From Zetaproteobacteria bacterium CG_4_9_14_3_um_filter_49_83 (GTDB lineage Bacteria > Pseudomonadota > Zetaproteobacteria > Mariprofundales > Mariprofundaceae): a DNA stretch of 34,347 bases. Position 1 is the stretch's first letter, and every line of letters starts with the position of its first letter. This document shows, one piece after another, positions 1 to 9,379 of the stretch. Made by a program: the position numbers and the translations under genes. Location: positions 1 through 34,347 of the forward strand of contig PFXG01000052.1 of the NCBI GenBank assembly GCA_002791545.1, in the 5' to 3' direction. The notes beneath the pieces were generated by a model. It did not search any database. It saw only the letters and a program-made list of their open reading frames with translations, and was not told the DNA's origin.

Positions 1-2
1 AT

Positions 3-3000
3 GGTAACCTTGTACCGAACCAGACATTCTCGGTGAGCAGTAGTTCATCAACGATGATTCCAAGTCCGATCAGTATCACGACAAATGCATCAGGCGTCAC
101 CGATGTTTATGTCCAGGATGGATTGCCTGAAACGGCGACGCTGACGTTTACTGATGCTACAGGAACGTTGTCGTTTGGTATCCCGATCCAGTTTGTATCA
201 GCTTCAGCCAAGAGTATTGCACTGACAGCAACGCCAACAAGCGTAGCGCCGGATGGCGTAAGCTTCGCAACGGTAAGTGCGTTGGTTCGCGATGCGAACG
301 GTGTTGCTGTAAGCAATGCGGTGGTAGATTTCTATACCCTTGCTGGCACAGCAGTGATTTCCAGTTCTCGCGTTCTTACAGATATCAGTGGTAACGCGAT
401 AGTGACAGTGAGAGATACATACGCTGAAATAATTGATGTTTATGCAGAATTGAGACTTAACGGTGTAAACTCTGTGAGCACTTCGATCACCTTTGAACAG
501 ACAGTTGCATCAATGTCCTTGATTGCAACGCCTACGGTGGCTCGAGCAGATGACGGTATTTCAACGGATGTGTATTCAACTGTGAGTGCTACACTGTTGG
601 ATGCTACAGGCTCACCATTATCTGGTCGCTCGGTTGTCTTTACGACGACAGGGAATGGTAAGTTTACAACAACCGGTTTGGGTAGTGCGACTGTAGCCAC
701 AAATCTGACTGGTGTGGCTTCTGTGACACTTTATGATCAAACGGCTGAAACGGTATCCGTGGTAGCCAAGCATGGAGCCTTTAGTCAGCCAGCTACAGTT
801 AAGTTTACGCCAGGTGTAAAAACTCTGAACGTGATTACAGTGCCAAATAATGGTCGTATTGCCGCTGATGGAGTAAGTAGCGGAAAAGTAATTGTTAATG
901 CAAAAGATAGTAATGGACTGCCAATTCAGGATGTGTTGATTTCAGTCTACGATATCTATGGTACATCTGCTCAATTAAATACAGGAACTGCGCTTACTAA
1001 TGCTACGGGAACAGTCGAGTTTACGGTTGTGGATCCGGTAGCAGAAACTGTCCGGTTTTTTGTGACTGATGGGCAATTTAAAGATAAATATGCAAATTTT
1101 GATTTCGTTAGCCCGCAGCCAGCATATGTTACGCTGGCTACAAACAAGTACACATTACAATCAGATAATTCCGATACAGCAATCATTACAGCAACGGTAT
1201 TAACGGATACATATTCGGTTGTTCCAAATGCAACGGTTGCATTTTCATCCAACGGTGGTGGATCAGTATCAGGAGGTGTGTTATCTGCATCCAGCGTAAT
1301 TACAGATGCAAATGGACAAGCTTTTGTAACGTTACGTGCTGGCTCTTCCGATGCATCAAACAAGACAATTACTGTTTCAGCTGCTGTCTCGGGCCTGACT
1401 GCTAAACAAATTCCGATACTGGTGGTTGGCAGCAAAGTTAATATCACCTCAAATATTTCTGCATTTGATGTCGGGACGACGACACAGATGACTGTGAATG
1501 TCACGGATGCCGGAGGCAATGGTGTGCCCTACAGTACAGTGAATCTTTCAAGCGCTTCAGGATTTGTTGAATTCAGAGGAGCTGGTACTACTGCACCTGC
1601 GGTCACTTCATTAACCGCTAACGTTACAGGTCAGTTGATTGTCGACGTGTACGCATTGGCACAAGGTGTTGAGACAATTACGGCTTCGTCTTTAGGAACA
1701 TCAGCTACGAAGTCCTATGATATTACCAATATTGGCAGTGTATTTAATATAGCGGTGCCAGCGACTGACCCTTATTCCATAACGACAGGCCAAGCACTGG
1801 ATGTGTATGTGAATGCCGGAGCTCTGACCGATGTGCTTTTCTCTACGTCACTGGGCACCTGGGAGAATGGTAAGGCAACGATTCAACCAACAGTTGTAGG
1901 AACATTAGCATGGGCTACTTTAACTTCTACCAACGCTGGAATGGCAACAATTCAGGTTTTTGATCCGAACAACTTGAGCACTTTCGATAGTACCAAAGTA
2001 GCTGTTTCCGCTCCGGTGTCTGATGCCTATTCACTGACAATTCAGGCCAATCGCAATATACTTGCTTTGGATACTGGCGCTGGTGGAGACTCGGTCATAC
2101 TAACTGCACTGGTAACAAATCCATATGGACAACCCATAGGGAATGCACAAGTTCAATATGAAATAGTCAATGCCTTGGGTGGTGGAGAATTTATACAGCC
2201 TAGTTTGAATATGACAAATGCATCTGGTAAAGCCACGACAATCCTGACCAGCGGTACGGTGAGTTCAACGCAATCCGGACTGCAGGTCAAGGCAACGGTG
2301 ATTCAGGCTGGTGTGCCGACTGCAATTACAGGAACAGTGTCCGTGGTCATCGGTGGTACTGCGGCATCAGTCGTAATTGGACGAGCAAATTCAGTGGTGG
2401 TTCTTAGTCCAACTGAATATCAATTGCCGATGAGTGTACTTGTTACGGATTCCAATGGTAACCCGGTACAAGGGACGCAGGTAACATTGAGTGCCTGGCC
2501 AAATGATTATGTAACTGGTTTCTGGACAGGTACATTAGTCAGTCCTCCGCCTACATATATATATAGCCCGACAGTTATCGGCACGTATCCAAATGAGGAT
2601 TTGAATGAGAACGTTACTCTGGATACAGGTGAGGATATTAATGGCGATGGTATTTTAACGCCGCCTTCTGCAGCTGCAGGCTCATTGCCGTCAACAGTTA
2701 CCACTGATGCTAATGGCGTGGGCTCATTTAATCTGGTCTATCCGAAGAGTAGTGCTGTTTGGGTCAGAGATAGAATTCGTGCCAGAGTGATGGTCCAAGG
2801 TACAGAATCCACCGGGTCACTTATTATGACTCTACCAGCCTTGAAAAGCGATGCGGAAGATGGCTTATTGCCTGACTCGCCCTTTGCGAATGTAAGCAGC
2901 ATGGTTGCGACTGCAACACCAGCAACACTTCCACAAGATACCTATACCACCGTTCAGGTTACGGTACTGGATCGATTGGGATCACCGTTGTCCGGTAGTG

Positions 3001-6000
3001 CTGTGAATTTCAGCGTTACTGGATCCGCAGTGCTAACACAGTCTTCAGTGATTACGGATGTAACAGGCGTTGCAACGGTTCAGGTGATTGATGGTACTGC
3101 AGAAACAGTTACCGTACTTGCAAAAGTAGGCTCTTTCAGTACCACAGCGACGGCAACATTTACGCAGGTGGTCAATACATTAAAAGTATCAGTCATACCA
3201 AGTATTGCTGCTATTGCAGCAGATGGCGTAAGTCTGGCAACGGTGCAGGCAACGATTAAAGATGCAGTGGGTTCACCTATCGCCGGAAAGGCTATTATTT
3301 TCACCGACCTGTATGCGTCATCAGCATTGCTAAGTATTGGCAGCGCTATTACAGATGCAACAGGAACGGCCAGAATTACGGTTTCAGATACGTATGCGGA
3401 AGCAGTTACAGTATTAGCATCGGCTGATACGTATGCGTCACCTGTGGCAATTAATTTCGTTTCTTCAATTGTTAAAATTGTCAGCTCTGCAACGCCTGTC
3501 TCGTTGCTAGGCGATGGTGCTACTACTTCGACACTATCGATCGTAATCACCGATCAAAACGGTGTGCCTCAATTGGGCAGAGCAGTGACATTATCAACAA
3601 CCGGGCTTGCCCAGTTGTCTGCCGTGTCAGGTACGACAGACGCATTTGGCTCAGTAAAGGATGCCGCTCTGAATGCGATTACTGTGAAAGATACAGTTGC
3701 CGAGCCTGTAGTCATTACGGTGATCGATCTGATTTCCAATACAGCGACAACTATACCGATTCAATTTGTATCTAACGATGCCTACACACTGGCAATAGCG
3801 GCATCTCCTGCCAGCGGGACAACCCCTGATGGTGTCACGCCTGCAACCTTGGTTGCATCTGTAAGAGACGTGTATGGTGTTGCAGTGGCAAATGCGCTGG
3901 TTCGATTTGAAACAACCGATAGTTATGCGACATTAGCGAATCTGGAGATGTTGACCGGTATTGATGGCAGGGTGCTGAACAATCTGACGAGAACCCAGGC
4001 TGGTACAGCATCAATTTCTGTATCGACACCACAGAATGTTGCAGTAGCCGCTAAAGCTATCGATGTCTCGTTTGGCCAGACACCAGCAACTGTATCGATT
4101 GTACCTACTGCAACCAATGTTGCAGCAGATGGCGTAAGCACAGCATCTCTTACGATCACCGTTCGTGATGCGTTGGGGCAGCTGATTTCAGGACAACCTG
4201 TCAATGTAAGTTCCACTGGAGCGGCAGTGTTGTCGCTAGCATCTTTTGTAACGGATGCAACAGGTACGGGTACAGTGACAATCAAGGATGCAACAGTTCA
4301 AAGTGTAACAGTAACGGCTACTGCAAGTGGTATTGTTGGCACACAGGCAATTAACTTTACTCAAGCCGTTGGAGCTGTTGATCCTTACACTGTAAGCTTT
4401 ACTAATGCCATTGATAACCAAGGGAATTCAAATGCAAATTTGAGTTTTGATGTGTATACAGCGCCAACAGCAGCTGATGTATATTCAACGTATGCAAGTG
4501 GCCTGGATACAGTACAAGTTAAATTCCGCATCACTGATGGAGCGAATCCTATTGCCGGACAAGCTGTGATATTCTCGGCAACAGGTAATCAGGGTGGCCT
4601 ACCTGCAATCGCACCAAGAACCAGTACAACGGATGGTAGCGGATTTGTAACAGTGACGGTTACAGACACATATGCTGAACTGGTCAGTATTGCTGCTTCC
4701 GCCGGAAATATGATCAGCACGCAAAACCTTAATTTTATAGCTCTTGCGCCAGCTGGAATTGTATTGCTTTCCACGAACCCTGCACCTGCCACAATTGGCA
4801 TAGCAAGTTCGGGAACACAACAGTCTGCATCGCTGACTTTCAACGTTGTGGATACCAACAATAATCTGGTTCAGGGAAGCCATTTAATAGATTTCACCAT
4901 TCTTGGTGGTGGTCTGAATGGTGGAGAAACTTTACAGATCACCCAGTCTTCAACAATCAATGGAGCGGTGACAACTGTATTTAACGCAGGCGCTAAAGCA
5001 GGCACTGTTCAGATCAGGGCCTCACTAAACAGCAACCCAAGTATCTTTGCAGATGTTACTGTAACGATAACCGGTGGTTTGCCCAATGGCGGATCGTTTG
5101 GCTTGAGTGCATTGCCTTTGAATATCGAAGGCCGTCTTACTAAGGGAATTACACAGTCGATTACGGCGTTTGTTTCTGATTTCTTCAGTAACCCGGTAGC
5201 TCCGAATGTACAGGCTCAATTCCAGACTGACTTTGCCAGCATCGGCGGCACAAGTGTGTTCACCAGTAATGGGGTGAGTTCGTCTGCTTTGACGACGATG
5301 ACTTCTGCTTTTCCGGATCCAACGGATGGTTTTGTGACTGCAGCTGCTCAGACCATTGGCGGTACACATGCAAAGGTTCTATCGGTGGCAGTAGATCCGA
5401 CCAATTCAAACATCATCTATGCAGGCACGGATGGCGGTGGTGTGTTTAAAACTACTGATGGTGGTGTGAATTGGACACAAGTGGGAACACCACTAAAGAC
5501 AATCGGAGCGAACAAGTTTGCGAATTTAACAGGTAGTATTATTCGGGACTTGAAGCTGGATCCAAACAATCCGAGTGTATTGTATGCAGCAACTGAAAAT
5601 GGCTTGTTCCTGAGTATGAATGGGGCACAGGATTGGCAGAGCCTGACCGGTTTGCGTCATATCGTCGGAGATAACCTTGGCACGATGCCTGCAACAGGCT
5701 CTTATCTGAGCAATGGATTATGGAGTAATGATAACGTCAATATTTCACCTTATACCTTTGCTTATGATCATTCCGGTGTTCGTTCACGTACGAAGATTTT
5801 CGTCAACGCGCTGGCCACTGAGGGTTATATTCTGACCACTGATCAATTCGGCAAGTCGGCCGTTGTATTTACCGGTACCCCCGGAGGGACATCACTACAA
5901 GGTGCTGTGATTACAGCCGATTACGATACATTGCCAAATATTCCTTCTACGGTGCCATATTTTGCAGTGGCTATTGATAGCTCCACCTACTCTGTGCAGC

Positions 6001-7463
6001 GTGGCTATTCAGGCACTATTTATGTCGGAACTTATGGTGGTGGCGTATGGAAGACAACGGATGGTGGTAATACCTGGATAAAAGCATCGACGATGGCAGC
6101 TGCTTCTGTCGTACCCTTCGGCCAAAACGTAACGAGACTGATTATTGATAGTACCGGAGTAAACATATTTGCAGGAACTGATGGAAGTGGCTTGTATCAG
6201 AGTAATGATAGTGCGGTGACATGGAGTAAAGTCACGGGCGCAACAGCTGCAACAGCATTGAATGAAACCGTGGTTCAGGACGTCTATACAGCAACCATAG
6301 GAGTTGATCCGTATGTCTGGGTGGCTGGTAAGAATGGTATCCATTTATCCAGAGACGGGGGGCTCAACTGGTCGGTTCCAACTACCAATGTGAATGCTGT
6401 TGATAATGCCAATACCGATGTACGTGCATTCGCTCACTCAGCGACGGCTTTGTACGCAATTACCAATGGTGATGTGCTAGGTAACTCAACACCTAAAGGT
6501 GGTGTGTATGTTAGTACTAACCTGGGTGATACGTGGACGAAACTTAGTGATGTATACAGTGCGGCTGGCGCACATCGACTGGAAGCGATACAGGTTACTT
6601 CCGGAGTGACTTCTGCTACGGATATCATCACAGTGGGTACTGAAGGAAGAACCGTGTATCGAAGCATTGATGGTGGTTCGACCTGGAGCGCGCTAAACGG
6701 CACAGCACCGGCAAATATGACCAACACACTGTTTACAACCAAGCAGGTGATGCATTCTGGTCCATTGCTTATTCAGGTAGTGCCACAATCGGCAACTTAT
6801 CAGCCGATGAATGATTATACTTATGCAAGTCCTGGTTATTACACATCGGGTATTAGTAAGATTTATAATGGTGAATCGCATACATTCTATATCCGCGTAT
6901 CTGATGATCTGGGTAATACAGTGACCAGTGGCACAACGCTGACTGTTACAGTGAATGCAGGTACAGTGACGGGTAATACGGCAGTGACGTTACGCGATGG
7001 TGTGTATGGAAAGACAGACTATGCAGTAACATGGTCAAACGATCTGACGACTGTGACGCCAACTGATATTCTCGGCACTATGAGTATCGGTGTAACTTCA
7101 AACAATGGTACGGGTCAGTTATCGGTAGCACGCACTCTTGTGAACCCACTGAATGTAACCAGCAACACGACGGTTACAGATTCGTATACGAATGTGGCTG
7201 GCACGCCAATGCCAGTATCTGTTAGCGGCGGGTCAAATTCTGCTAATGGGTTTACCTTTACGTCGCAGGTGGGATGCCCAACAACTGCCGCCGGATGTGT
7301 GTTACCGACGGTAATAACGGTTCCGGCCGGGGCTTCTGCAACTACATTCTATTACTTCTCAACCGATGTAACTAAGCCGAATACGGTTAATGACACAATC
7401 AGTGCCCTTGATTTGGCGACGGGTAAAACTTTAAGCATACCTATAACGGTTACCTATCAGTAG
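3..7463 (+). CDS. Giant Ig-like/Asp-box surface protein, 5'-truncated by window edge
   Basis: This is a very large, low-cysteine, Thr/Ser/Val/Ala-rich protein, probably exported and acting at the cell surface as an adhesin or matrix protein. The frame is open from base 3, and the first possible start (GTG at 33) has no good ribosome site and lies inside domain-like sequence. The N-terminus, including any signal peptide, is therefore outside the window. About 1,700 residues are tandem bacterial Ig-like (Big_1/invasin) domains, recognised by repeated ADGVS-x-A-T-V, D-x-x-G-x-x-(v/i)-x-G and AE(T/x)V blocks. An EF-hand-like acidic stretch (DLNEN, DINGDG) lies near 2595-2660. A second part, about 5380-6720, has roughly seven Asp-box repeats (for example TDGGVNW, TDGGNTW, SRDGGLNW, SIDGGSTW), typical of BNR/sortilin-like beta-propellers. 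More beta-rich sequence follows to the stop. No LPXTG, PEP-CTERM or GlyGly-CTERM tail is visible. A marked excess of Asp-x-Tyr triplets is described in the findings. The substrate or binding partner is unknown. Confidence 0.85.
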   Translation, partial: GNLVPNQTFSVSSSSSTMIPSPISITTNASGVTDVYVQDGLPETATLTFTDATGTLSFGIPIQFVSASAKSIALTATPTSVAPDGVSFATVSALVRDANGVAVSNAVVDFYTLAGTAVISSSRVLTDISGNAIVTVRDTYAEIIDVYAELRLNGVNSVSTSITFEQTVASMSLIATPTVARADDGISTDVYSTVSATLLDATGSPLSGRSVVFTTTGNGKFTTTGLGSATVATNLTGVASVTLYDQTAETVSVVAKHGAFSQPATVKFTPGVKTLNVITVPNNGRIAADGVSSGKVIVNAKDSNGLPIQDVLISVYDIYGTSAQLNTGTALTNATGTVEFTVVDPVAETVRFFVTDGQFKDKYANFDFVSPQPAYVTLATNKYTLQSDNSDTAIITATVLTDTYSVVPNATVAFSSNGGGSVSGGVLSASSVITDANGQAFVTLRAGSSDASNKTITVSAAVSGLTAKQIPILVVGSKVNITSNISAFDVGTTTQMTVNVTDAGGNGVPYSTVNLSSASGFVEFRGAGTTAPAVTSLTANVTGQLIVDVYALAQGVETITASSLGTSATKSYDITNIGSVFNIAVPATDPYSITTGQALDVYVNAGALTDVLFSTSLGTWENGKATIQPTVVGTLAWATLTSTNAGMATIQVFDPNNLSTFDSTKVAVSAPVSDAYSLTIQANRNILALDTGAGGDSVILTALVTNPYGQPIGNAQVQYEIVNALGGGEFIQPSLNMTNASGKATTILTSGTVSSTQSGLQVKATVIQAGVPTAITGTVSVVIGGTAASVVIGRANSVVVLSPTEYQLPMSVLVTDSNGNPVQGTQVTLSAWPNDYVTGFWTGTLVSPPPTYIYSPTVIGTYPNEDLNENVTLDTGEDINGDGILTPPSAAAGSLPSTVTTDANGVGSFNLVYPKSSAVWVRDRIRARVMVQGTESTGSLIMTLPALKSDAEDGLLPDSPFANVSSMVATATPATLPQDTYTTVQVTVLDRLGSPLSGSAVNFSVTGSAVLTQSSVITDVTGVATVQVIDGTAETVTVLAKVGSFSTTATATFTQVVNTLKVSVIPSIAAIAADGVSLATVQATIKDAVGSPIAGKAIIFTDLYASSALLSIGSAITDATGTARITVSDTYAEAVTVLASADTYASPVAINFVSSIVKIVSSATPVSLLGDGATTSTLSIVITDQNGVPQLGRAVTLSTTGLAQLSAVSGTTDAFGSVKDAALNAITVKDTVAEPVVITVIDLISNTATTIPIQFVSNDAYTLAIAASPASGTTPDGVTPATLVASVRDVYGVAVANALVRFETTDSYATLANLEMLTGIDGRVLNNLTRTQAGTASISVSTPQNVAVAAKAIDVSFGQTPATVSIVPTATNVAADGVSTASLTITVRDALGQLISGQPVNVSSTGAAVLSLASFVTDATGTGTVTIKDATVQSVTVTATASGIVGTQAINFTQAVGAVDPYTVSFTNAIDNQGNSNANLSFDVYTAPTAADVYSTYASGLDTVQVKFRITDGANPIAGQAVIFSATGNQGGLPAIAPRTSTTDGSGFVTVTVTDTYAELVSIAASAGNMISTQNLNFIALAPAGIVLLSTNPAPATIGIASSGTQQSASLTFNVVDTNNNLVQGSHLIDFTILGGGLNGGETLQITQSSTINGAVTTVFNAGAKAGTVQIRASLNSNPSIFADVTVTITGGLPNGGSFGLSALPLNIEGRLTKGITQSITAFVSDFFSNPVAPNVQAQFQTDFASIGGTSVFTSNGVSSSALTTMTSAFPDPTDGFVTAAAQTIGGTHAKVLSVAVDPTNSNIIYAGTDGGGVFKTTDGGVNWTQVGTPLKTIGANKFANLTGSIIRDLKLDPNNPSVLYAATENGLFLSMNGAQDWQSLTGLRHIVGDNLGTMPATGSYLSNGLWSNDNVNISPYTFAYDHSGVRSRTKIFVNALATEGYILTTDQFGKSAVVFTGTPGGTSLQGAVITADYDTLPNIPSTVPYFAVAIDSSTYSVQRGYSGTIYVGTYGGGVWKTTDGGNTWIKASTMAAASVVPFGQNVTRLIIDSTGVNIFAGTDGSGLYQSNDSAVTWSKVTGATAATALNETVVQDVYTATIGVDPYVWVAGKNGIHLSRDGGLNWSVPTTNVNAVDNANTDVRAFAHSATALYAITNGDVLGNSTPKGGVYVSTNLGDTWTKLSDVYSAAGAHRLEAIQVTSGVTSATDIITVGTEGRTVYRSIDGGSTWSALNGTAPANMTNTLFTTKQVMHSGPLLIQVVPQSATYQPMNDYTYASPGYYTSGISKIYNGESHTFYIRVSDDLGNTVTSGTTLTVTVNAGTVTGNTAVTLRDGVYGKTDYAVTWSNDLTTVTPTDILGTMSIGVTSNNGTGQLSVARTLVNPLNVTSNTTVTDSYTNVAGTPMPVSVSGGSNSANGFTFTSQVGCPTTAAGCVLPTVITVPAGASATTFYYFSTDVTKPNTVNDTISALDLATGKTLSIPITVTYQ

Positions 7464-7484
7464 TATTCGTTAAAGTTACAAACC

Positions 7485-7519
7485 ATTCGGGCGGCTTTTG
7501 AGTCGCCCGAATTGTTTGG
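7485..7519 (+). terminator. Hairpin terminator after the giant gene
   Basis: A perfect 9-bp inverted repeat, ATTCGGGCG (7485-7493) and CGCCCGAAT (7504-7512), encloses a 10-base loop 21 bases after the stop codon. Only a weak T-rich stretch (TGTTTGG) follows, so termination may be partial. The hairpin ends just before the aroB ribosome site and separates the surface-protein gene from aroB. Confidence 0.6.
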
Positions 7520-7534
7520 AGATTGGAGACATGT

Positions 7535-8623
7535 ATGAAACAACGACTGCACATAGACCTTGGGAATCGCTCTTATGATATTCATACGGAAAGTAAGTGC
7601 CTGACAGGTATCGGTGAAGCCATGCGCCAACTATTTCCAACTGCAGAACGATGCATGGTTATATCCAATGAAATTGTTGCCCCATTATACCTGAGCAGTG
7701 TTGAACAGAGTCTCCGGCAGGCTACGTGGCAGGTATTTACGCATATCCTGCCAGACGGAGAACGCTACAAAACAATTGAAACCTGGTCCGGTATCATGGA
7801 TGCGTTAATGGACTCCAAGCTATCTCGCAATGAGCCTGTTCTGGCACTGGGCGGTGGCGTGGTGGGAGACATGGTTGGATTTGCAGCATCATGTTATCGT
7901 CGGGGTGTGCCTTTTGTGCAAATTCCAACCACATTGCTGGCGCAGGTTGATTCCAGCGTCGGTGGTAAAACCGCCGTCAGTCACCCGCATGGCAAGAATA
8001 TGATCGGGGCATTTTATCAGCCGAAGCTGGTATGGATTGATCCGGAAGTTTTACAGACGCTGGATAAGCGTCAATTGCGTGCGGGACTTGCTGAAGTCAT
8101 CAAGTATGGCGCAATATGGGATGCAAAATTCTTTGAATATATCTGTGATCAAGCTGATGCATTACAATCGCTTGAGGCTGAAAGTATCAGCCAGGTAATT
8201 TTCGAGTCATGCCGCTTTAAAGCAGAAATTGTCATGCAGGATGAGACGGAGCAAGGTGCCAGAGCGCTGCTGAATCTGGGGCATACTTTTGGTCATGCAA
8301 TTGAATCTCTTACGCACTATCGACAATATTTACACGGCGAGGCCGTTGCGATCGGTATGCTTATGGCGGCGCGGCTTTCAGAGCAACTGGGATATGCCGC
8401 GTCGGGTATTGAAAACGAAGTTAAAAAAAGCATTGAAGCATTAGGGCTGCCAACAGAGCCTCCCTGTTTTACAGCTGAACAATGGCTCGATGCCATGGGG
8501 CATGACAAGAAAAATATTGGCAGCCGAATCCGTTATATTTTACTCAAAAAAATCGGTGATGCGTTTATTGCAGAAGATGTGAAAGATTCAGACATTAGGA
8601 GTCTAATCAGCTCGTATGCATAA
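7535..8623 (+). CDS. aroB: 3-dehydroquinate synthase
   Basis: This cytoplasmic enzyme converts DAHP to 3-dehydroquinate, the second step of the shikimate (aromatic amino acid) pathway, using NAD and a divalent metal. Family hallmarks are clear: the NAD-binding GGGVVGD stretch, PTTLLAQVDSSVGGKTAV, the HPHGKNMIGAFYQP segment and the metal-binding GHTFGHAIE. The length of 362 residues is normal for AroB. The ATG at 7535 is preceded by GGAG at 7525-7528 with 6-base spacing. An in-frame TTG at 7523 would overlap that site and is unlikely. aroB often follows aroK, but here its upstream neighbour is the giant surface gene, separated by a hairpin. No promoter was identified with confidence. Confidence 0.96.
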   Translation: MKQRLHIDLGNRSYDIHTESKCLTGIGEAMRQLFPTAERCMVISNEIVAPLYLSSVEQSLRQATWQVFTHILPDGERYKTIETWSGIMDALMDSKLSRNEPVLALGGGVVGDMVGFAASCYRRGVPFVQIPTTLLAQVDSSVGGKTAVSHPHGKNMIGAFYQPKLVWIDPEVLQTLDKRQLRAGLAEVIKYGAIWDAKFFEYICDQADALQSLEAESISQVIFESCRFKAEIVMQDETEQGARALLNLGHTFGHAIESLTHYRQYLHGEAVAIGMLMAARLSEQLGYAASGIENEVKKSIEALGLPTEPPCFTAEQWLDAMGHDKKNIGSRIRYILLKKIGDAFIAEDVKDSDIRSLISSYA

Positions 8624-8739
8624 GTGATCTACTAAAGAAGTTGCCTTGGTATTCGCTGCATAGGTGTTTAGGGTGAGTTAACGTTCGAGGAGCACCAAAG
8701 ATAATCAGATGCGTTGCTCGCGGGGGCGTCATTCTCGGG

Positions 8740-9060
8740 CTATAGTAATCCGATTAACGTCGTGTAGTTGTGATTGTCTTTATTCAATACGTACGCTTTG
8801 GTATTGGTGCCTGATTGTTTGATATCGGCAATAACTTTATTGATGGCCAGAAGAATTTCTTCATGATTTAACAGTCCAACAATTACGGTTAACTCATCAG
8901 GTTCGTGGTTGGCTAACATTTTGACTTTGAGATTAGCCAGCTCAAGAAATCTTGTACTGGATGATTTTTTTTCCAGTCCAAGTAGCCATGCGGTTAAATC
9001 TTCGGATTCAACAACAGCGTCGATAAAATCCACGATATGTTGATAGCTTTTATCGATCAT
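8740..9060 (-). CDS. Small conserved-looking hypothetical protein
   Basis: This is a 106-residue soluble, acidic, mainly helical-looking protein with no signal peptide or membrane segment and no cysteines. I do not recognise the family. The ATG at 9060 is preceded by GGAGGA with 4-5-base spacing. A GTG one codon earlier is possible but too close to that site. It lies alone, convergent with aroB and divergent from the Mrp gene, so context gives no function. The good ribosome site and even composition support a real gene. Confidence 0.6.
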   Translation of the reverse strand: MIDKSYQHIVDFIDAVVESEDLTAWLLGLEKKSSSTRFLELANLKVKMLANHEPDELTVIVGLLNHEEILLAINKVIADIKQSGTNTKAYVLNKDNHNYTTLIGLL

Positions 9061-9063
9061 CAC

Positions 9064-9379
9064 ATCCTCCGAAAAAATAGACTCAACCGCATAAGCAAAG
9101 TAAATTAAGGCTAACGTTGAAGCTCTAAAAAGGCAAAAGTGAAAAGCGCAGCTTTAGAGGGTATTTTTTGAAATCCGTTGAAGTGCTGAAGCATTTGCAG
9201 TGATATTCAAAATCTCAGCCAGAAAGTTATCCTTATCTGATGTTTGTCAAAATAACATTCATTTTCAATCAATGCCCGCTCATGATTTTAATGCGATTGC
9301 CCTGCAAACAGGCTTGCTGCGGCTTGACATGGCGCGAGGGGGCAACAAGATGGGCGAACTTTTTAGTGAGAGGTGAAGT
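9064..9379. other. 316-bp spacer between divergent genes
   Basis: This spacer separates the start of the leftward small hypothetical gene from the rightward Mrp gene. It must hold promoters for both, but I found no convincing -35/-10 pair. Apart from the weak small frame at 9272-9376, nothing else was recognised. Confidence 0.4.
9272..9376 (+). CDS. Possible 34-residue small protein upstream of mrp
   Basis: A short open frame runs from ATG 9272 to TGA 9374-9376 and ends 3 bases before the Mrp start codon. The translation begins MPAHDFNAIALQ and ends MGELFSER, with ordinary composition. There is no Shine-Dalgarno sequence before the ATG, and the frame is open further upstream to 9182. It could be a translated leader coupled to mrp, since the mrp ribosome site (GAGAGG) lies within its last codons, or it could be chance. 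Confidence 0.2.
   Translation: MPAHDFNAIALQTGLLRLDMARGGNKMGELFSER

Noticed and set aside
1-36. ATG at base 1 as a gene start
   Set aside because: That frame stops after 11 codons; the real coding frame is the one open from base 3.
1-7463. CRISPR array or DNA-level tandem repeat in the giant gene
   Set aside because: The repeats are at protein level and diverged; there are no regular identical DNA repeats with spacers.
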